Source: Nonomuraea antri (GTDB lineage: Bacteria; Actinomycetota; Actinomycetes; Streptosporangiales; Streptosporangiaceae). From it: DNA of 64,000 nucleotides. Below, one piece after another: positions 60,778-64,000 of this stretch; within the stretch, counting starts at the first letter, position 1, and every line of letters starts with the position of its first letter. The DNA lies in NCBI RefSeq assembly GCF_013283785.1, contig NZ_JABCPZ010000027.1, positions 1 through 64,000 on the forward strand, in the 5' to 3' direction. Position numbers and translations under genes: made by a program. The notes under the pieces were generated by a model. The model did no database searches. It had not been told where the DNA came from and was given only the letters and a program-made list of their open reading frames with translations.

Positions 60778-63149
60778 GAGGCGCTCCCGATGGTGACGAT
60801 GTCCCCGGCCACCGCGCGCAGGTCGCGCGTGACCGAGCAGCCGCCGGAGTTCGCAGGCACCCAGACCACGCGGTCGGGCAGGTCGGCGACGCGCACCGGC
60901 AGCGTGACGAGGTCACCGATGGCGAGCTTGTCGCCGTCGGTGACGCCGATCTCGGCCGCGGTGCTCTCGGAGACCAGTGCTTCGGCGGTGCGGGCGGTGC
61001 CCGCGAGGTACGGCTCGCCGTCCTGCAGCCGGCCGTCGTCCAGCAGCAGGTGCCAGGTCGACAGCAGCGCCTGACCAGCGGCGGGGACGTCGGGGGTGCG
61101 GGCGGCCGCGTTCGGCGCGGCGACGCGGGTGCCGCGCCACACGCGCAGCTCCGACAGCTCGCGGCGGGCGGCCTTGACGTCGGGCAGGCCCAGGTGGACG
61201 TCCATCCTGTCGGCCAGGTTGCCGATCACGTTCAGGTCGGACATCAGCCCTGGGACGCGCAGCGGCGCCTCGAACGAGCGGCCGCGGCCCTCCCAGTTGA
61301 CGAACGTGCCGCCCTTCTCCTGCACGGCGGCGACCGGCAGGACCACGTCGGCGCGGTCGGTGACGGCGCTGGCGCGGATCTCCAGGCTGACGATGAACGG
61401 CGTGTTCTCCAGCGCGTCGAGCGCGGCGGCCGGGTCGGCCAGGTCGTAAGGGTCGACCCCGGCCACGACCAGCGCGTCGATCTCGCCGTCGCGGGCGGCG
61501 GCGAGGATTCCGGCCGTGTCGCGGCCCGGCGTGACGGGCAGCGAGCCCACGTTCCACACCTTGGCGACCTCGGCGCGGGCGCTCTCGTCGGCGACCGGGC
61601 GGCCGATCGGCAGCAGGTTCGGCAGCGCGCCGGCCTCGACGGCGCCGCGCTCACCGGCCCTGCGCGGGATCCAGGCGAGCCTGACGCCGGAGCCGGAGGC
61701 CAGCCGCACCAGCGCGGACAGCGCGCCGGGGACGGTGGCCAGCCGCTCGCCGGCCAGCACGATCGTGCCCTCGGCCAGCGTGCCGACCAGGTCGCCGATC
61801 GCGTCGGCCTCGGCGCCGGGCGCGGTGCGGATGAGCGTGCCGCCCATCTTGGCCAGGCCCGCGGAGGCGAACGGGGCGATCGAGGTGACCTTCAGGCCCT
61901 TCTTCTGCCACGCCTTGCGCAGGCGCAGGAAGACGATCGGCGATTCGTCCTCGGGCTCGAACCCGGCCAGCAGGACGGCCGGGGCGTTCTCGAGGTCGGC
62001 GTAGCTGATCTCGATGCCCTTGCCGGCCACCGCGTGGGCCAGGAACTGCGCCTCTTCGGCGGAGTGCGGCCTGGCGCGGAAGTCGATGTCGTTGGTGCCC
62101 AGCGCGAGCCTGGCGAACTTGGCGTAGGCGTAGGAGTCCTCGACGGTGACGCGGCCGCCGACCAGGACGCCGGCCTTGCCGCGGGCCTTGGCCAGGCCCT
62201 CGGCGGCCACCATCAGCGCCTCCGGCCACGAGGCCGGGACGAGCACGCCTTCCTCGTTGCGCACCAGCGGCGTCTTGAGCCGGTCGGGCTGCGTGGCGTA
62301 GGTGAACGCCCAGCGGCCCTTGTCGCAGTTCCACTCCTCGTTGACCTGCGGGTCGTTGCCGGCCAGGCGGCGGGTGACCCGGCCGCGCCGGTGGTCGGTG
62401 CGCTGGGCGCAGCCGGCCGCGCAGTGCTCGCACGCGCTCGGCGTGGAGACCAGGTCGAACGGGCGGGCGCGGAAGCGGTAGGCGGCGCCGGTCAGCGCGC
62501 CCACCGGGCAGATCTGCACCGTGTTGCCGGAGAAGTAGGAGTTGAACGGCTTGCCGTCGGCCGTGCGCACCTGCTCCTTGGCCCCGCGCTCGAAGAACTC
62601 GATGAGCGGGTCGCCGGCGATCTGCTCGGAGAAGCGGATGCAGCGGGCGCACTGCACGCAGCGCTCACGGTCGAGCAGGACCTGCGTCGACAGCGGCAGC
62701 GGCTTGGGGAAGGTGCGCTTCTGCTCCTGGAACCTGGACTCGCCCTGGCCGTTCGACATGGCCTGGTTCTGCAGCGGGCACTCGCCGCCCTTGTCGCAGA
62801 CCGGGCAGTCGAGCGGGTGGTTCATCAGCAGCAGCTCCATGGCCCCGCGCTGCGCCTTCTCGGCGACCGGCGAGGTGAGCTGGGTCTGCACGACCATGCC
62901 CTCGGCGACCTCGATCGCGCACGACGGCTGCGGCTTGGGGAAGCCGCGGCCGTTGCCCGCGTCGGGGATGTCGACCAGGCACTGGCGGCAGTTGGCCGCC
63001 GGGTCGAGCAGCGGGTGGTCGCAGAACCTGGGGATCTGGATGCCCAGCAGCTCGGCGGCCCTGATGATCAGAGTGCCCTTGGGGACACTGACCTGGAACC
63101 CGTCGATGGTCAGGGTCACCAGGTTCGTTTCGGTCTCTACGACGGTCAC
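60774..63149 (-). CDS. nuoG: NADH-quinone oxidoreductase subunit G
   Basis: Large peripheral iron-sulfur subunit, 791 residues. The N-terminal [2Fe-2S] domain has [15 protein letters not shown], then [14 protein letters not shown], the His-containing 4Fe-4S region, [10 protein letters not shown], and [15 protein letters not shown] leading to the molybdopterin-oxidoreductase-like domain, which here serves structure only. It passes electrons from NuoF/E to NuoI. Overlaps nuoF by 4 bases and nuoH by 4. Length is shorter than in E. coli (about 900), as is common in actinobacteria. Confidence 0.95.
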   Translation of the reverse strand: MTVVETETNLVTLTIDGFQVSVPKGTLIIRAAELLGIQIPRFCDHPLLDPAANCRQCLVDIPDAGNGRGFPKPQPSCAIEVAEGMVVQTQLTSPVAEKAQRGAMELLLMNHPLDCPVCDKGGECPLQNQAMSNGQGESRFQEQKRTFPKPLPLSTQVLLDRERCVQCARCIRFSEQIAGDPLIEFFERGAKEQVRTADGKPFNSYFSGNTVQICPVGALTGAAYRFRARPFDLVSTPSACEHCAAGCAQRTDHRRGRVTRRLAGNDPQVNEEWNCDKGRWAFTYATQPDRLKTPLVRNEEGVLVPASWPEALMVAAEGLAKARGKAGVLVGGRVTVEDSYAYAKFARLALGTNDIDFRARPHSAEEAQFLAHAVAGKGIEISYADLENAPAVLLAGFEPEDESPIVFLRLRKAWQKKGLKVTSIAPFASAGLAKMGGTLIRTAPGAEADAIGDLVGTLAEGTIVLAGERLATVPGALSALVRLASGSGVRLAWIPRRAGERGAVEAGALPNLLPIGRPVADESARAEVAKVWNVGSLPVTPGRDTAGILAAARDGEIDALVVAGVDPYDLADPAAALDALENTPFIVSLEIRASAVTDRADVVLPVAAVQEKGGTFVNWEGRGRSFEAPLRVPGLMSDLNVIGNLADRMDVHLGLPDVKAARRELSELRVWRGTRVAAPNAAARTPDVPAAGQALLSTWHLLLDDGRLQDGEPYLAGTARTAEALVSESTAAEIGVTDGDKLAIGDLVTLPVRVADLPDRVVWVPANSGGCSVTRDLRAVAGDIVTIGSAS

Positions 63150-64000
63150 TGCTCACCCCAGAGAGTGGACTTCTTCGGGTCGAACGGGCAGCCGCCGATC
63201 TCGCGGAGCTCGAAGTGCTTGAGGTACTCCTCGCGGAAGTACTTCACCGAGGAGTGGATCGGGCTGGTCGCGCCGTCGCCGAGGGCGCAGAACGAGCGGC
63301 CGAGGATGTTGTCCGCGATGTCGGTGATCGTGGTCAGGTCCTCTTCCGTGCCCTGGCCCTTCTCCAGGCGCTTGAGCACCTGCTTGAGCCAGTACGTGCC
63401 CTCGCGGCACGGCGTGCACTTGCCGCACGACTCGTGCGCGTAGAACTCGGTCCAGCGCAGCACGGTGCGGACCACGCAGGTGGTCTCGTCGAAGATCTGC
63501 AGCGCGCGGGTGCCCAGCATGGAGCCCTTGGCGCCGACCGCCTCGAAGTCGAGCGGCACGTCGAGGTGCTCGTCGGTGAAGATCGGCGTGGACGAGCCGC
63601 CCGGGGTCCAGAACTTGATCTGGTGCCCCTCGCGGATGCCGCCGGCCATGTCGAGCAGCTCGCGCAGCGTGATGCCGAGCGGGGCCTCGTACTGGCCGGG
63701 CCTGGTGACGTGGCCGCTGAGCGAGAAGATGCCGAAGCCCTTGGACTTCTCGGTGCCCATGGAGGCGAACCAGTCGGCGCCGTTGCCGATGATCGAGGGA
63801 ACACTGGCGATCGACTCGACGTTGTTCACGACAGTAGGCGAGGCGTACAGGCCCGCCACGGCCGGGAACGGGGGCTTGAGTCGCGGTTGACCTCTGAAGC
63901 CCTCCAGCGAGTCGAGCAGCGCCGTCTCCTCGCCGCAGATGTACGCCCCGGCGCCGCTGTGCACGACCAGTTCGAGGTCGTAGCCGGAGCCGAAGATGTC
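63146..64000 (-). CDS. nuoF: NADH-quinone oxidoreductase subunit F, 5' part outside window
   Basis: The NADH- and FMN-binding subunit. Only the C-terminal 284 residues are in the window; the frame is open to the right edge ([13 protein letters not shown]). Visible are [19 protein letters not shown], the SLBB-like domain with [12 protein letters not shown], and the 4Fe-4S site [11 protein letters not shown] with a further Cys in FCALGDGAT. Its position upstream of nuoG matches the standard order nuoA to nuoN. Confidence 0.96.
   Translation of the reverse strand, partial: DIFGSGYDLELVVHSGAGAYICGEETALLDSLEGFRGQPRLKPPFPAVAGLYASPTVVNNVESIASVPSIIGNGADWFASMGTEKSKGFGIFSLSGHVTRPGQYEAPLGITLRELLDMAGGIREGHQIKFWTPGGSSTPIFTDEHLDVPLDFEAVGAKGSMLGTRALQIFDETTCVVRTVLRWTEFYAHESCGKCTPCREGTYWLKQVLKRLEKGQGTEEDLTTITDIADNILGRSFCALGDGATSPIHSSVKYFREEYLKHFELREIGGCPFDPKKSTLWGEQ

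Noticed and set aside
61050..63443. Forward open frame of 797 codons opposite nuoG
   Set aside because: Same reason: antisense to a gene with complete iron-sulfur motifs, and no domain of its own.

Overview
The window is very GC-rich, densely packed DNA with strong G/C preference at third codon positions and frequent GTG starts. Together with a KorAB 2-oxoacid:ferredoxin oxidoreductase, a complete-looking nuo operon in actinobacterial order, two AfsR/SARP-type regulators and an Hanks-type Ser/Thr kinase, this points to a chromosomal segment of a filamentous actinomycete. A Streptosporangiaceae-like host is my guess from gene content only, not a demonstrated assignment.

Layout. (1) Positions 1-3950: end of a CE4 polysaccharide deacetylase gene, then korA-korB and a strong intrinsic terminator. 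(2) Positions 4027-29865: a roughly 26 kb cell-surface polysaccharide locus. It holds an initiating polyprenyl-phosphate sugar transferase with the dTDP-rhamnose genes rmlA, rmlB and rmlD, two RmlC-fold proteins, a Wzx-type flippase, a Wzy/WaaL-type ligase or polymerase, two Wzz-like chain-length proteins, several glycosyltransferases, a WecG/TagA glycosyltransferase, a deacetylase, a CelD-type acyltransferase and a secreted TIM-barrel-like protein. Inside it, 17586-24909 is one translationally coupled operon that makes and handles a modified sugar: C-methyltransferase, glucose-1-phosphate cytidylyltransferase, PIG-L deacetylase, epimerase, DUF4910 aminopeptidase-like enzyme, an unrecognised Cys/His tandem-domain protein, flippase and glycosyltransferase. 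This cassette is the most interesting part of the window.

(3) Positions 30156-38833: mixed accessory genes (PH-like protein, DMT exporter with a GntR regulator and a perfect palindromic operator, GNAT, YjbR, two TetR regulators, VOC, DUF2867, Ser/Thr kinase with a disulfide-rich ectodomain, DHFR-like reductase). (4) Positions 38867-50146: regulators and small secreted or unknown proteins: two large SARP/NB-ARC regulators, an ECF sigma factor preceded by a coupled 13-codon leader ORF, its CU044_5270 partner, a frameshifted DUF4262 gene, a small secreted four-cysteine protein with tendamistat-like spacing, and two ORFs that begin in frame directly after a neighbour's stop codon without an ordinary start.

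(5) Positions 50147-64000: msrA, rarD, a polyprenyl diphosphate synthase (probably for the menaquinone side chain) and the nuo operon read right to left from nuoF (cut by the window edge) to nuoN. The quinone prenyl synthase next to complex I fits a shared role in respiration. No rRNA, tRNA, CRISPR array, insertion sequence or prophage gene was recognised. No gene-free stretch exceeds 300 bases. Convergent gene pairs repeatedly overlap at their 3' ends.
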